DNA of 64,000 bases from Rhodospirillales bacterium. Its GTDB lineage: Bacteria > Pseudomonadota > Alphaproteobacteria > Micavibrionales > UBA1664. Within the stretch, counting starts at the first letter, position 1. Each line of letters starts with the position of its first letter. The stretch covers positions 1,116,001-1,180,000 of the forward strand of contig CP060260.1 in the NCBI GenBank assembly GCA_023898805.1, read 5' to 3'. Of the stretch, positions 17,335 through 25,592 are shown in pieces. The translations under genes were made by a program, and so were the position numbers. The notes below the pieces were generated by a model. That model did no database searches, was not told where the DNA came from, and saw only the letters and a list, made by a program, of their open reading frames with translations.

Positions 17335-18378
17335 ATGCACCCTATTACCGACACCCTGACCGCCGCTCTTTTATACGCGGCAGAACAATCCGGCGATCTG
17401 AAGTCCCCTGTTGCAATTGTGAACGCGGCAGACGGGAATATGGCAGGCATGGACATACTGGGCGTCAAGGGTGACGCATGTGTGAAACAAAGCGATAACG
17501 CCTGTAACAATTTAAAAAACACATTAGAATGTGTTTTTAATAGCGTTTTTATCCGCGCCACCCGCCAGATCGAGGAAACATTGGGCTATCTGGTACTGGC
17601 CGCCGACCACACAGCGCCGGACGGCCATATCCTGATCGCGCAGGAAAACGCCCATGGCGCGCAAGGGCTTGAAAAAACCGTGCGCCGGGTTTTCCCGAAC
17701 GCCCGCGCCGTCATCAAATATAAATGCCGCACCTTGGTGCTCGCCCGCGCCGATGCTGATCCGGCGGCCCTGGAACGCTGGCGCGCCGCCGCTTCCATTC
17801 GCTTCGTCGCGGCGGGTAAGGGCCGCGGCGGTGGATTCTGGACCACGCCCGGCTTGTTCGCGTGGGACCGCGCCGATCCCGGTTCGCGCCTGCTGCTTGA
17901 AACGCTGCCGCTGAATATCGGCTCCGCGATCGCCGATCTGGGTTGCGGCAACGGCTATCTGGCGATGCATCTCGCGCGTCGCCCGGAACTGCGCCGCCTG
18001 TACGCGATCGACGCCGATGCGCGCGCGGTCGAATGCTGCCGCCGCAATTTGGCGACCGTGGCTCCGCCGACTCTGGAATGGGATGTCCGCTGGGGTGACG
18101 CGACCCGGCCCGCGCCGGACTTAACCGGCTTCGACGCCGCCGGCTTCGACGCTGTGGTCACGAACCCGCCCTTTCACACCCAGCAGGACGAGGACCGCGC
18201 CCTTGGCCAGCGTTTTTGCGTTTCTGCCATAAATTTGCTCAAACCCGGTGGCAGCGTCTATCTCGTGGCCAACCGGCATTTGCCCTATGAAACGGTGCTT
18301 GAAAACGCAGGGGGGCGTATTACGCTTCTGGCCGATACGCTTGGCTACAAGGTGCTGCAAGCCACTAAAGGAGATTAA
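17335..18378 (+). CDS. rsmC: RsmC/RlmG-like rRNA guanine-N2 methyltransferase
   Basis: A 347-residue protein with the two-part layout of RsmC, which makes m2G1207 in 16S rRNA: a degenerate N-terminal methyltransferase-like half (1-165) and a catalytic C-terminal half. SAM motif I is DLGCGNG (201-207), the acidic motif II is AIDADARAVE (224-233), and the N6/N2 amino-methyltransferase motif NPPF is at 277-280, followed by H. It ends in LLADTLGYKVLQATK, a typical RsmC tail. RlmG is an alternative. The exact start is uncertain because in-frame ATGs also lie downstream. The SIMPL gene follows after 2 bp, suggesting one transcript. Confidence 0.8.
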   Translation: MHPITDTLTAALLYAAEQSGDLKSPVAIVNAADGNMAGMDILGVKGDACVKQSDNACNNLKNTLECVFNSVFIRATRQIEETLGYLVLAADHTAPDGHILIAQENAHGAQGLEKTVRRVFPNARAVIKYKCRTLVLARADADPAALERWRAAASIRFVAAGKGRGGGFWTTPGLFAWDRADPGSRLLLETLPLNIGSAIADLGCGNGYLAMHLARRPELRRLYAIDADARAVECCRRNLATVAPPTLEWDVRWGDATRPAPDLTGFDAAGFDAVVTNPPFHTQQDEDRALGQRFCVSAINLLKPGGSVYLVANRHLPYETVLENAGGRITLLADTLGYKVLQATKGD

Positions 18379-18380
18379 CG

Positions 18381-19127
18381 ATGACCGAAGCTTCTTCCTC
18401 GTCTTCCTGTTGCAGGCCGGGTGCGCTGCATCTTTTGGCCGCTTTGTTGCTGGCGCTGGGTCTGGGCGGCGCAGGCTACGCGGTGATGAAAGGGTTGGTC
18501 CACCTGCGCGGCGGCGAACGCAGCGTGACGGTGCGCGGCCTTTCCGAACAAGACGTGCGCGCCGATCTGGCCATCTGGCCGGTTCAGTACACGGTCACTG
18601 ACAACGACCTTGGCGTCGCGCAGAAGGCATTGGACGATCAGGGCCAAAAAATCGAGGCCTTCCTGAAGGCGCAGGGCCTGCCCGCCAACGCCGTGCGCGT
18701 CCAGAAGGTAGAGGTGACGGATCTTCTGGCCCAGCAATACCGACCCGACAATATCCAGAACGGGCGCTACCTGCTGACCAAGACCTATATGGTGCGCACG
18801 ACGGACGTCGATCTGGTCGACAAAATCGCCCGCAACGTGGGCGAGCTGATCGCACAGGGCGTGATACTCGCGCCGGGCAGCGGCCCGTCCTATATTTTCA
18901 CCAAACTCAACGACATCAAGCCGGACATGATCGCCCGGGCGACGGAAAGCGCGCGCGAGGGCGCCCGCAAATTCGCCGAGGATTCGGGCGCGCGCGTGGG
19001 CGGCATCCGCACCGCCACGCAGGGTCTGTTCCAGATCAGCGCGCGCGACGACGACAACAGCCCGGAAACCGCGGTGATCGACAAACGGGTGCGGGTAGTC
19101 ACGACGGTGGAATACGATCTCGAATAG
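18381..19127 (+). CDS. SIMPL-domain (DUF541, YggE-like) membrane-anchored protein
   Basis: A 248-residue protein with one N-terminal transmembrane segment (about 15-37, LHLLAALLLALGLGGAGYAV) and then a periplasmic SIMPL domain. That domain starts at ERSVTVRGLSEQDVRADLA, has the usual helix NDLGVAQKALDDQGQKIEAFL, and ends in a VRVVTTVEYDLE strand. SIMPL proteins have been linked to envelope or oxidative stress, but no enzymatic role is settled. The gene follows the RsmC-like gene with only 2 bp between them, with AAAGGAG just before the ATG. Confidence 0.85.
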   Translation: MTEASSSSSCCRPGALHLLAALLLALGLGGAGYAVMKGLVHLRGGERSVTVRGLSEQDVRADLAIWPVQYTVTDNDLGVAQKALDDQGQKIEAFLKAQGLPANAVRVQKVEVTDLLAQQYRPDNIQNGRYLLTKTYMVRTTDVDLVDKIARNVGELIAQGVILAPGSGPSYIFTKLNDIKPDMIARATESAREGARKFAEDSGARVGGIRTATQGLFQISARDDDNSPETAVIDKRVRVVTTVEYDLE

Positions 19128-19160
19128 CCGATTGCGTTGCGATCCAGCGTGACGGGGCCA

Positions 19161-19240
19161 GAGCGACCAGAAACGGCGGCGACTGCCGCCGCGCGAGCTT
19201 ATGCGAGCGAAGCCAAGCGGCGTGTGAGCGACCAGAAACG
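19161..19240 (+). repeat. REP-like dispersed repeat, copy A, bounded by 15-bp direct repeats
   Basis: The 57-bp core (19174-19230) contains GGCGG/CCGCC and AGCTT/AAGC pairings that could fold into a compound hairpin. It is 52/57 identical to copy B at 61917-61973. Copy A is bracketed by the 15-mer GAGCGACCAGAAACG at 19161-19175 and again at 19226-19240. Both copies are intergenic, which suits a REP/BIME-like element. Confidence 0.75.
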
Positions 19241-19261
19241 ATCAACCAAAATGTCGCACCC

Positions 19262-19304
19262 CCGGCATTTACTTAAAATTTTAAGCAATTTTTAAATGTC
19301 CCGG
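19262..19304. promoter_or_regulatory. Long inverted repeat with AT palindrome ahead of the icm cluster
   Basis: Outer arms CCGGCATTTA and TAAATG(TC)CCGG enclose a perfect 14-bp palindrome CTTAAAATTTTAAG (19272-19285). It could be the terminator of the upstream SIMPL gene, an operator for the secretion operon, or both. It lies about 125 bp before the icmC-like start. Confidence 0.45.
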
Positions 19305-19429
19305 TGCATGATGGATTGAAAGTTAAGGAAAATGCTTGGGGCGTGCTTGGTATACGGTGTGCGATTTCATTGCGAAACCGGCCCCCTTTATGTTTAAATA
19401 GTAAAAGAAAACAAAAGGGTGTGATCATA

Positions 19430-20755
19430 ATGCGCAAACTGCGCGCGTATTACGAAAGGTTTCAGGGTTGGCTCGCCACGCCGCAGGCGCGCGCGGCGCT
19501 TTTCGTCGTGCTTGGCCTGTTCGTGGCCACGCATGCGGGCGCGGCGTTGGCCGAACCTTTGGGCGGCACGACTGCCGACTTTCAGAACTATGCCAAGAAC
19601 ACGACGAATCAGACGGCGATTCTGATCGATATTTTCAATTATATCGCCTTTCTTTCCGGCTGCATTCTGGCCGGCCTGGGCATCAATGAATTGCGCCTTG
19701 TAAGCGAGGGGTCCGGTTCCGACGGGTTGAAAATGCGTCATCCGATCGCCAAGCTCGGCTTTGGCGGCATATTGATGGCCGTGCCGTATATGACGGCGGT
19801 GGCGCAGGGCACGTTCGACGGTGGCACCAGCGCCATCTTTGAAATGTTCAATATGAACGCCTACAAGTTCAACCCCTCCGGCACTGGCGGGATCAAGAAT
19901 AACGGGATCAGCGGCCTGATCGCCCACGGCGTCAACGAAACCATGATTTTGATCGACGTTGCCAACGTGGCGGCGTTCATCATCGGCGTCTTTTTTGTCG
20001 TCCGCGGCATCCAGATGCTGCGCGCGCATATCGAAAATCCCGGCCAGACCCAGTTGCCGGACAGCCTGAAACGTCTGGCGGTCGGCGGCGCGCTTTTATC
20101 CTTCCCGATCATCGTCAACGTCATCTACAACACCTTTGGCGCCGGCGGCACGGGTTCCAGCGCGCTCGCCAACACCGGCTGGACCGCGAATGCGGGGTCT
20201 GGCGCCGGGTCGCTCGACGGCATGATGGTGTCGTTCATTTCCGACATCGCCAACCCCGCCTATTCGGCGATCGAGCTGTTTTGCTATCTCGCGGGCATCC
20301 TGATGGTTCTTTTCGCCATGCAGCGCCTGGTGCGCACGGCGCAGGACGGGCCGCGCGGGCCTTTGGGCTTCGGCACCATCACCATGTTCGTGGTGGCGGG
20401 ATGCCTGTTGTCCTTCCCGCAACTTTTAAGCGCCCTCGATATGAGCCTTCTGGGCGGCGGTCAGGCGCTGACCAAGGTCGAATTCATGTCCGGCACCGGT
20501 GTCGACGCGGCCCAGCTTCAGAACGCCAAGAACGTGTTTTCCGCGGTACTGGCTTTTATGGCGGTGATCGGGTTTTTGTCGGTGGTGCGCGGGCTGTTTT
20601 TACTTAAGGGCTTTGCCGAAGGCGCGCAGGGCGCTAGCATGATGTCGGTCGTCACGCACATCGTCGCAGGGTCGATCGCGATCAATCTGGGAAGTTTCAT
20701 CAACGCCGTACAAACTTCTTTGGGTATCACCAGTTTTCCCGTAACATTCAACTAA
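19430..20755 (+). CDS. icmC: IcmC/DotE-like inner-membrane protein of a type IVB secretion system, four-module form
   Basis: A 441-residue multi-pass membrane protein. An N-terminal signal/anchor (about 22-42, LFVVLGLFVATHAGAALA) is followed by four similar units at about 62-129, 171-238, 276-343 and 366-432. Each unit has a helix ending in a G-x-x-x-L/R region, a polar loop, and a second helix with G-G/A-x-L-x-x-P. The neighbouring IcmD-like protein carries one copy of the same unit. IcmC and IcmD are small membrane proteins of the Dot/Icm core complex, and gene order here (icmC-icmD-icmJ-icmB) is that of Legionella. Legionella IcmC is roughly half this size, so this version looks expanded. 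The ATG at 19430 follows AAAAGGGTG; an earlier frame start at 19304 adds non-family sequence. Confidence 0.75.
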   Translation: MRKLRAYYERFQGWLATPQARAALFVVLGLFVATHAGAALAEPLGGTTADFQNYAKNTTNQTAILIDIFNYIAFLSGCILAGLGINELRLVSEGSGSDGLKMRHPIAKLGFGGILMAVPYMTAVAQGTFDGGTSAIFEMFNMNAYKFNPSGTGGIKNNGISGLIAHGVNETMILIDVANVAAFIIGVFFVVRGIQMLRAHIENPGQTQLPDSLKRLAVGGALLSFPIIVNVIYNTFGAGGTGSSALANTGWTANAGSGAGSLDGMMVSFISDIANPAYSAIELFCYLAGILMVLFAMQRLVRTAQDGPRGPLGFGTITMFVVAGCLLSFPQLLSALDMSLLGGGQALTKVEFMSGTGVDAAQLQNAKNVFSAVLAFMAVIGFLSVVRGLFLLKGFAEGAQGASMMSVVTHIVAGSIAINLGSFINAVQTSLGITSFPVTFN

Positions 20756-20788
20756 TTTTACTTTCATTCAGGCAGGAGGAATAAACGC

Positions 20789-21253
20789 ATGAAAATTTCC
20801 ATCTCTAATCTCGGTCACCAGACCTCGGCGCTGATCGACTCGGTGCTCTACGCCCGTACCCGTTCGGCGGCGCGTATCCGGGTCTTTGGCGTGGCCGTGG
20901 GCGTGGGCGCGCTGGTCGCGCTCAACACCACCGACGCGCTGGCAAGCTCGGCCAATCTGTCGTCCTACGCGAAGGATGCCTCGGGCAAGACCAACGTGAC
21001 GGTCGATATCCTGACCTATATCGCCTATATCGGCGGCGCGATTCTCTCGGGCCTCGGGATCATGGACCTGAAAAAACACGTCGAGGACCCAAGCCAGAAA
21101 CCGATGAAAAACGGCATTGCCAAGCTGGGCTTCGGCGGCATGCTGCTGGCGCTGCCTTACTTTACCGCAGTGATGCAGGGCACGACGGGTGGTGAGAACG
21201 CTGGTGCCGCAGCGATAAAAAACTGGGGCAGTAAACCGACGGTCGGTGGGTAG
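20789..21253 (+). CDS. icmD: IcmD/DotP-like inner-membrane protein of a type IVB secretion system
   Basis: A 154-residue protein with an N-terminal hydrophobic segment (about 33-53, possibly a cleaved signal ending ALA). Its single two-helix unit (about 69-133) reads VTVDILTYIAYIGGAILSGL, then GIAKLGFGGMLLALPYFTAV. The unit is close to the first unit of the preceding IcmC-like protein, which shares IAKLGFGG and the P-Y-[MF]-T-A-V-x-Q-G-T ending. IcmD is a small membrane component of the Dot/Icm system. CAGGAGGA precedes the ATG. The gene lies 33 bp after icmC and 5 bp before icmJ, so the three are probably one operon. Confidence 0.8.
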   Translation: MKISISNLGHQTSALIDSVLYARTRSAARIRVFGVAVGVGALVALNTTDALASSANLSSYAKDASGKTNVTVDILTYIAYIGGAILSGLGIMDLKKHVEDPSQKPMKNGIAKLGFGGMLLALPYFTAVMQGTTGGENAGAAAIKNWGSKPTVGG

Positions 21254-21258
21254 TTAAA

Positions 21259-21963
21259 TTGCCTTTTCTACCGATCATACCCGGCCTCTCTGGGGCCGGG
21301 GCTTCGGCCAAGGCCGGCGGATCGACCGCCGGCCCTTCTGCTTTGGGTGTCGAGGTGCCGGACGAAATCCGCGCCTCGGTCCTTGAACGCGACGGCCATG
21401 CCTGCCGGTATTGCGGGTTTACCGCCCGCAAATACCAATTGGTGCGCCTGCGCGGCGAACGGGGCAACGTGAACAACCCCGACCATCTGGCGACCGCGTG
21501 CATCTTCTGCGATCAGGTTTTCGCGCTTGACCGTGTCGCGACCATGAAATCCGGCGTGCTGATCTGGATGCCGGAACTCGATCAGGCGATGCTGCATCAC
21601 GTCGCCCGCGCGATCTATGTCGCGCGCATCAGTCAGGGCGCGGTGGCCGATGCCGCCCGCCGCACGTTGGAGGCGATCACCGCCCGCCGTGACGAGGCGA
21701 AAAACCGCATCAAGACCGACGATCCGGCGGTGCTGGCCATGGTCTTGCGCGAGTATATCGATCCGCGCGCCTATAAAAATCGTGGCGCGAAGCTGGAGGG
21801 GATCCGCCTTTTCCCCCTTGATCGCCGGATCATTTCCGAAGGCGACCTCGAATTCAACCAGTTCCCGCAGATCCTGGCCTACTGGCGCTCCAAGGACGGC
21901 CCTTTCGGCGCGTGGCAGCCCGCGCAATGGCTGGAAGAATTCAAACAGCTCAAGGCGGCATAA
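21259..21963 (+). CDS. icmJ: IcmJ/DotN-like zinc protein of a type IVB secretion system
   Basis: A 234-residue cytoplasmic protein. Two CxxC pairs (C49/C52 in HACRYCGF and C81/C84 in TACIFCDQVF) form an HNH-like zinc site, as in IcmJ/DotN, which associates with the DotL coupling complex in Legionella. Position between icmD and icmB matches Legionella order. The start is a TTG at 21259, only 5 bp past icmD; no ATG exists before residue 114, so a TTG or GTG start is required. Glycine/alanine-rich residues 11-29 are probably flexible. The HNH-like cysteines alone could suggest a nuclease, but the context argues strongly for DotN. Confidence 0.85.
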   Translation: MPFLPIIPGLSGAGASAKAGGSTAGPSALGVEVPDEIRASVLERDGHACRYCGFTARKYQLVRLRGERGNVNNPDHLATACIFCDQVFALDRVATMKSGVLIWMPELDQAMLHHVARAIYVARISQGAVADAARRTLEAITARRDEAKNRIKTDDPAVLAMVLREYIDPRAYKNRGAKLEGIRLFPLDRRIISEGDLEFNQFPQILAYWRSKDGPFGAWQPAQWLEEFKQLKAA

Positions 21964-22096
21964 CCTCCGTCCGGTACGCTCCCGGCGTCTGAAGGACAAA
22001 CAAGCATATAAGGCGCCAAGTCTGCATCCGCGACCGCGGCCCCGCGAGGCCCTAAAACAAACAAGCCAGGGGTGGCGGACGCCCTGAATTTCACGC

Positions 22097-22102
22097 TATA
22101 AT
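22097..22102 (+). promoter_or_regulatory. Possible -10 element ahead of icmB
   Basis: A perfect TATAAT lies 27 bp before the icmB ATG in a 166-bp gap after icmJ. No good -35 hexamer is seen at the usual spacing, so this is tentative. The gap suggests that icmB may have its own promoter. Confidence 0.3.
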
Positions 22103-22129
22103 CGCGCCGATATATAACCCCGTGATTCA

Positions 22130-25120
22130 ATGAGCTTTATCGACAAATTCTTTACCCCCTTCGTCAACGGCTTTCGCCAGCCGGTGGAATCGTTCATCCG
22201 TATCGAAACCATGGATGACGAAACCACGCTGGTTGCCGCCGACGGGTCGTTGATCAGCTATCTGCGCGTGGACGGATCGCGCCAGATCATCGGCGAGGAG
22301 GAATACGCGCATCTGGTCGAATCCGCGACCGTGAAATTGGGCGCGCGTTTTGACCGGCCCGGCCACGGGATGCAGATTTACTTCGTGCGCGATCCGGCGC
22401 GTGCGCGCGGCGCGTTGGAGGAACTGGTCCGCCCCTCGCATAACGCGGCCAGAAATATCGGCCTCGACCTCGACGATCTGTTTCGCGAACGCATCCGTCA
22501 TCTTTCGCATTACATGGTTTGGGAGGAATGCTTTTTCGTCCTTTGGACCCGCCCCTCCATCCTGACCAAGGCCGATTACGCGCGCGCCGCCAAGGATGCC
22601 AAGAACAAGAAATGGGTTCAGGCGCCGAATGCGCAGTTTCCGCTGGCCGCGCTCGACATTCTGCGCGCGCGGCATAAATCCTACAGCGCGGGTATTATGT
22701 CCGCGCTTGACGAACTCGGCATCCGTGCCGATCTGCTTGAATCGCATGATGCGCTCAGGGCCGTGCGCAACAACATGTTCCCCGATCACGTCAACGATAA
22801 ATGGCGCCCCTGCCTGCCGGGGGACCCAATCCCCGTGCGTGCATCCACCGACCCGGCGGATTATTCGGAAATCCTTTGGCCTTCGCTCAAAAAACAGATT
22901 ACCGCGTCCTCGGCGGCGATCCTCAACGACCACGCGGTACGCATCGGCGGCATGCTTTGGGGCGGGTGCGACGTCGTGCTCGCGCCGATGGACCCGTCGC
23001 CCTTTCCGATGCTGCTCAACCGGCTGTTCGACACCAAGGTGCCGTTCCGCATCTCGTTCATGGTTGAAAGCGGCGGGGTCGAGGGCGTCAACGCCAAGCA
23101 CCGCATCGCCACCTTCCTGACCATTACCAACCCGATCAACCGCACTATCAAGAATTCCATCGACTCGCTCAAGGCGCTCGCGCGTTCGCAGCCGGTGGTC
23201 AAATTGCGCATATCGCTGGCGACCTGGGCGCCGGCGGACAAGATCGACTTGCTGGAAGATCGTGTTTCGGTGCTGATGCAGGCCGTGGAATCCTGGGGGT
23301 ATTGTCAGGTTTCAAACGTCGTCGGCGACCCGCTTGAATGCGTGATGTCCTCGGTGATGGGCATATCCGCGGCTTCGACCGCGCCCACCGCCATCGCCCC
23401 GATGACCGAGGTGATGCGCCTTCTGCCGTGGCAGCGCCCGTCCAGCCCGTTCGACAAGGGCGCGCTTTTGCTGCGCACCCCGGACGGCAAGGTCTGGCCC
23501 TATCAGACCGGCACCAATTTGACGACCACGTGGTTCGACCTGATTTTCGCGCAGCCGGGGGCGGGGAAATCCGTGCTGATGAACTCGCTCAATCTCGGCA
23601 CCTGCCTTTCGCCCGGCCTTTCGCGTCTGCCTTTCGTGGCGGTCATCGATATCGGCCCGTCCTCGTCGGGGCTGATTTCGCTGATCAAGGAATCCCTGCC
23701 GCAGGAACGCCGGCATGAGGCGGCCTATTACCGCCTCCAGATGTCGCCGCAATACGCGATCAACCCCTTCGACACCCAGCTTGGCTGCCGCCAGCCGCTG
23801 ATCGACGAACGCTCGTATCTGGTCGAGCTGCTGACCTTGCTGTGCACCCCGCCGGGGGCCGAACGCCCATATGACGGCATCCAGCAGCTCGCGGGTCTGG
23901 TAGTCGATGAAATGTACCGTTGGCGCGACGATTCCATGGCCAATGCCGAAGCGCGCCCCTATCTGCCCCGTGTCGACCACGACATCGACGAAGCGATCAA
24001 GAAATACAACGTCCACCTGCCGCAGGACCCGTATTGGTGGGACGTGGTCGACCAGTTCTTCGACCGCGAATTGTGGCATCTCGCCAATCTGGCCCAGCGC
24101 CATGCGGTGCCGGTGCTGGGCGATGCGATTACCGCCGCCCGTCGTCCGCAAATTCGTGCGTTGCTGGACGAAACCCAGATCGGCAGTTCGTCGGAAAGCG
24201 TGATCAACGCCTTTGAACGGATGGTGACCTCGGCGATCCGTGAATACCCGATCCTGTCCTCGGTCACGCGCTTTGAAATCACCGACGCGCGCGTCTGCGC
24301 GCTGGACTTGATGGACGTCGCGCCCCAGGGGGACGAGGCCGCGGATCGCCAGACCTCGATCATGTACATGCTCGCCCGCCACGCGCTGGTCCGCAGTTGG
24401 TGGATGTCGCAAGACACGCTGCGCGCGATCCCGGAAAAATACCGCAAATATCACGAATCCCGCCTGATCGACATGGGCGAAACGCCCAAGCGTCTATGCT
24501 ATGACGAATTCCACCGCACATCGAAATCGCAATCGGTGCGCGGTCAGGTGATCCGCGACGTGCGCGAAGGACGTAAACGCGGGGTCCAGATCGTGTTGGC
24601 GTCGCAACTGCTCGACGACTTTGACGACGACATGATCGATCTTGCGACCGGTGTCTGGGTTCTGGGGACCGCCGTTTCCGAACGCGCGGTCGAAAACGTG
24701 CAAACGCGCTTTGGCCTTTCCAACACCGCGCGCCATGTGATTCGTCACCGTTTGACCGGCCCGCGCGCCGGTGGCGCGCCCGCCTTGCTGGTGCTTGGCA
24801 CCAACGAGGGCCGGTACGAACAGCATCTGATCAACACGCTGGGGCCGGTCGAACTATGGGCGCTTTCGACCTCGGCCGAGGACGTGGGCATCCGCAACCG
24901 GCTTTACACGCGGCTGGGCGCGCGCCGTGCGCGCCAGATGCTGGCTTCCAACTTTCCCGGCGGGTCGGCGCGTTCGGAAATCAAGCGCCGCGTCTTTGCC
25001 CGCGCCGAGGCGGGCGAAACCCAGACCGCCGCCATATCCGGCGTGATCGAGGAAATCGTCGAGGAGCTGGTGGACATGGCCCACCAGAACCCGGAAATCG
25101 GCGACGGATCGGGCGCATAG
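22130..25120 (+). CDS. icmB: IcmB/DotO-like VirB4-family ATPase of a type IVB secretion system
   Basis: A 996-residue ATPase that would power substrate transfer or apparatus assembly at the inner membrane. Residues 1-430 are the IcmB/DotO N-terminal region. The ATPase core has Walker A QPGAGKS at 475-481 and Walker B LCYDEF at 789-794, followed by an arginine-rich VREGRKRGVQIVLASQ segment typical of VirB4-like ATPases. Length fits DotO (about 1000). It follows icmJ on the same strand after a 166-bp gap and is followed after 10 bp by a small membrane protein. The order icmC-D-J-B is the Legionella one. Other Dot/Icm genes (dotA, dotB, dotC, dotD, icmE, icmK, icmL, icmO, icmP) are not in the window. 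Confidence 0.93.
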   Translation: MSFIDKFFTPFVNGFRQPVESFIRIETMDDETTLVAADGSLISYLRVDGSRQIIGEEEYAHLVESATVKLGARFDRPGHGMQIYFVRDPARARGALEELVRPSHNAARNIGLDLDDLFRERIRHLSHYMVWEECFFVLWTRPSILTKADYARAAKDAKNKKWVQAPNAQFPLAALDILRARHKSYSAGIMSALDELGIRADLLESHDALRAVRNNMFPDHVNDKWRPCLPGDPIPVRASTDPADYSEILWPSLKKQITASSAAILNDHAVRIGGMLWGGCDVVLAPMDPSPFPMLLNRLFDTKVPFRISFMVESGGVEGVNAKHRIATFLTITNPINRTIKNSIDSLKALARSQPVVKLRISLATWAPADKIDLLEDRVSVLMQAVESWGYCQVSNVVGDPLECVMSSVMGISAASTAPTAIAPMTEVMRLLPWQRPSSPFDKGALLLRTPDGKVWPYQTGTNLTTTWFDLIFAQPGAGKSVLMNSLNLGTCLSPGLSRLPFVAVIDIGPSSSGLISLIKESLPQERRHEAAYYRLQMSPQYAINPFDTQLGCRQPLIDERSYLVELLTLLCTPPGAERPYDGIQQLAGLVVDEMYRWRDDSMANAEARPYLPRVDHDIDEAIKKYNVHLPQDPYWWDVVDQFFDRELWHLANLAQRHAVPVLGDAITAARRPQIRALLDETQIGSSSESVINAFERMVTSAIREYPILSSVTRFEITDARVCALDLMDVAPQGDEAADRQTSIMYMLARHALVRSWWMSQDTLRAIPEKYRKYHESRLIDMGETPKRLCYDEFHRTSKSQSVRGQVIRDVREGRKRGVQIVLASQLLDDFDDDMIDLATGVWVLGTAVSERAVENVQTRFGLSNTARHVIRHRLTGPRAGGAPALLVLGTNEGRYEQHLINTLGPVELWALSTSAEDVGIRNRLYTRLGARRARQMLASNFPGGSARSEIKRRVFARAEAGETQTAAISGVIEEIVEELVDMAHQNPEIGDGSGA

Positions 25121-25130
25121 GCGGGCCGCG

Positions 25131-25586
25131 ATGGGCAAGATCCTGACCCGCAAATTTCTGAAACTCCCGCTTTGGCTCTGGCTTACGCTGGCGCTTTTTA
25201 TCGCGGGCGGCGCGCTGGGGTTCGTGCTGACAAGGCCTCAGCACGCGGGCTGGCGTTATGGCGTCTGCCGCGCCTATCTTGAACTCTATCTGCGCTTTCC
25301 CGAAACCATACGGATTGACGAGGGGGGCGAGACTTCGACCGGCGCGATGCTGATCTTCGCCGACGTCAATCCCTTCGGCTCGGAGCAGGTGCGCATGTGG
25401 GAATGTTATTTCACCCGCGGAAACGATGGCAACGTCACGCTTTCGCGCATCACCATCGACCGCCGCGCGCTGCCGGCGGCGTTGATCCAGAAATATGCGC
25501 AGATGCTGCCTGTTCTCGCTGGCCTTGAGCTGAATACCGCGCTACCTAAAGAACTTCCGAACGATTTGGAAGACTTGAAGGATTGA
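25131..25586 (+). CDS. Small single-pass membrane protein of unknown function next to icmB
   Basis: A 151-residue protein with one transmembrane helix (about 12-33, LPLWLWLTLALFIAGGALGFV). A C-terminal domain of about 115 residues follows, with two cysteines (C46 in YGVCRAYLEL and C92 in MWECYF) and an acidic tail. I do not recognise the family. It starts 10 bp after icmB, so it is probably co-transcribed and may be an unlisted accessory of this secretion system. It ends 6 bp before the aldo/keto reductase gene, so it may equally be a linking gene in a longer transcript. Topology with the C-terminal domain outside the cytoplasm is inferred from the basic N-terminus. Confidence 0.65.
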   Translation: MGKILTRKFLKLPLWLWLTLALFIAGGALGFVLTRPQHAGWRYGVCRAYLELYLRFPETIRIDEGGETSTGAMLIFADVNPFGSEQVRMWECYFTRGNDGNVTLSRITIDRRALPAALIQKYAQMLPVLAGLELNTALPKELPNDLEDLKD

Positions 25587-25592
25587 TCGCAC

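Larger units (their letters stand above)
19128..19429. other. 302-bp spacer before the icm cluster with a dispersed repeat and a long inverted repeat
   Basis: The first part (19174-19230) is a GC-rich palindromic repeat with a second copy at 61917-61973. The second part (19262-19304) is an inverted repeat with AT-rich core. The remainder probably contains the icm promoter and ribosome-binding site (AAAAGGGTG), but no convincing -35/-10 pair was found. No gene is supported. Confidence 0.6.

Noticed and set aside
21259..21963. Restriction or homing HNH endonuclease
   Set aside because: The two CxxC pairs recall an HNH zinc site, but position between icmD and icmB and overall length match IcmJ/DotN, and nuclease catalytic histidines are not evident.
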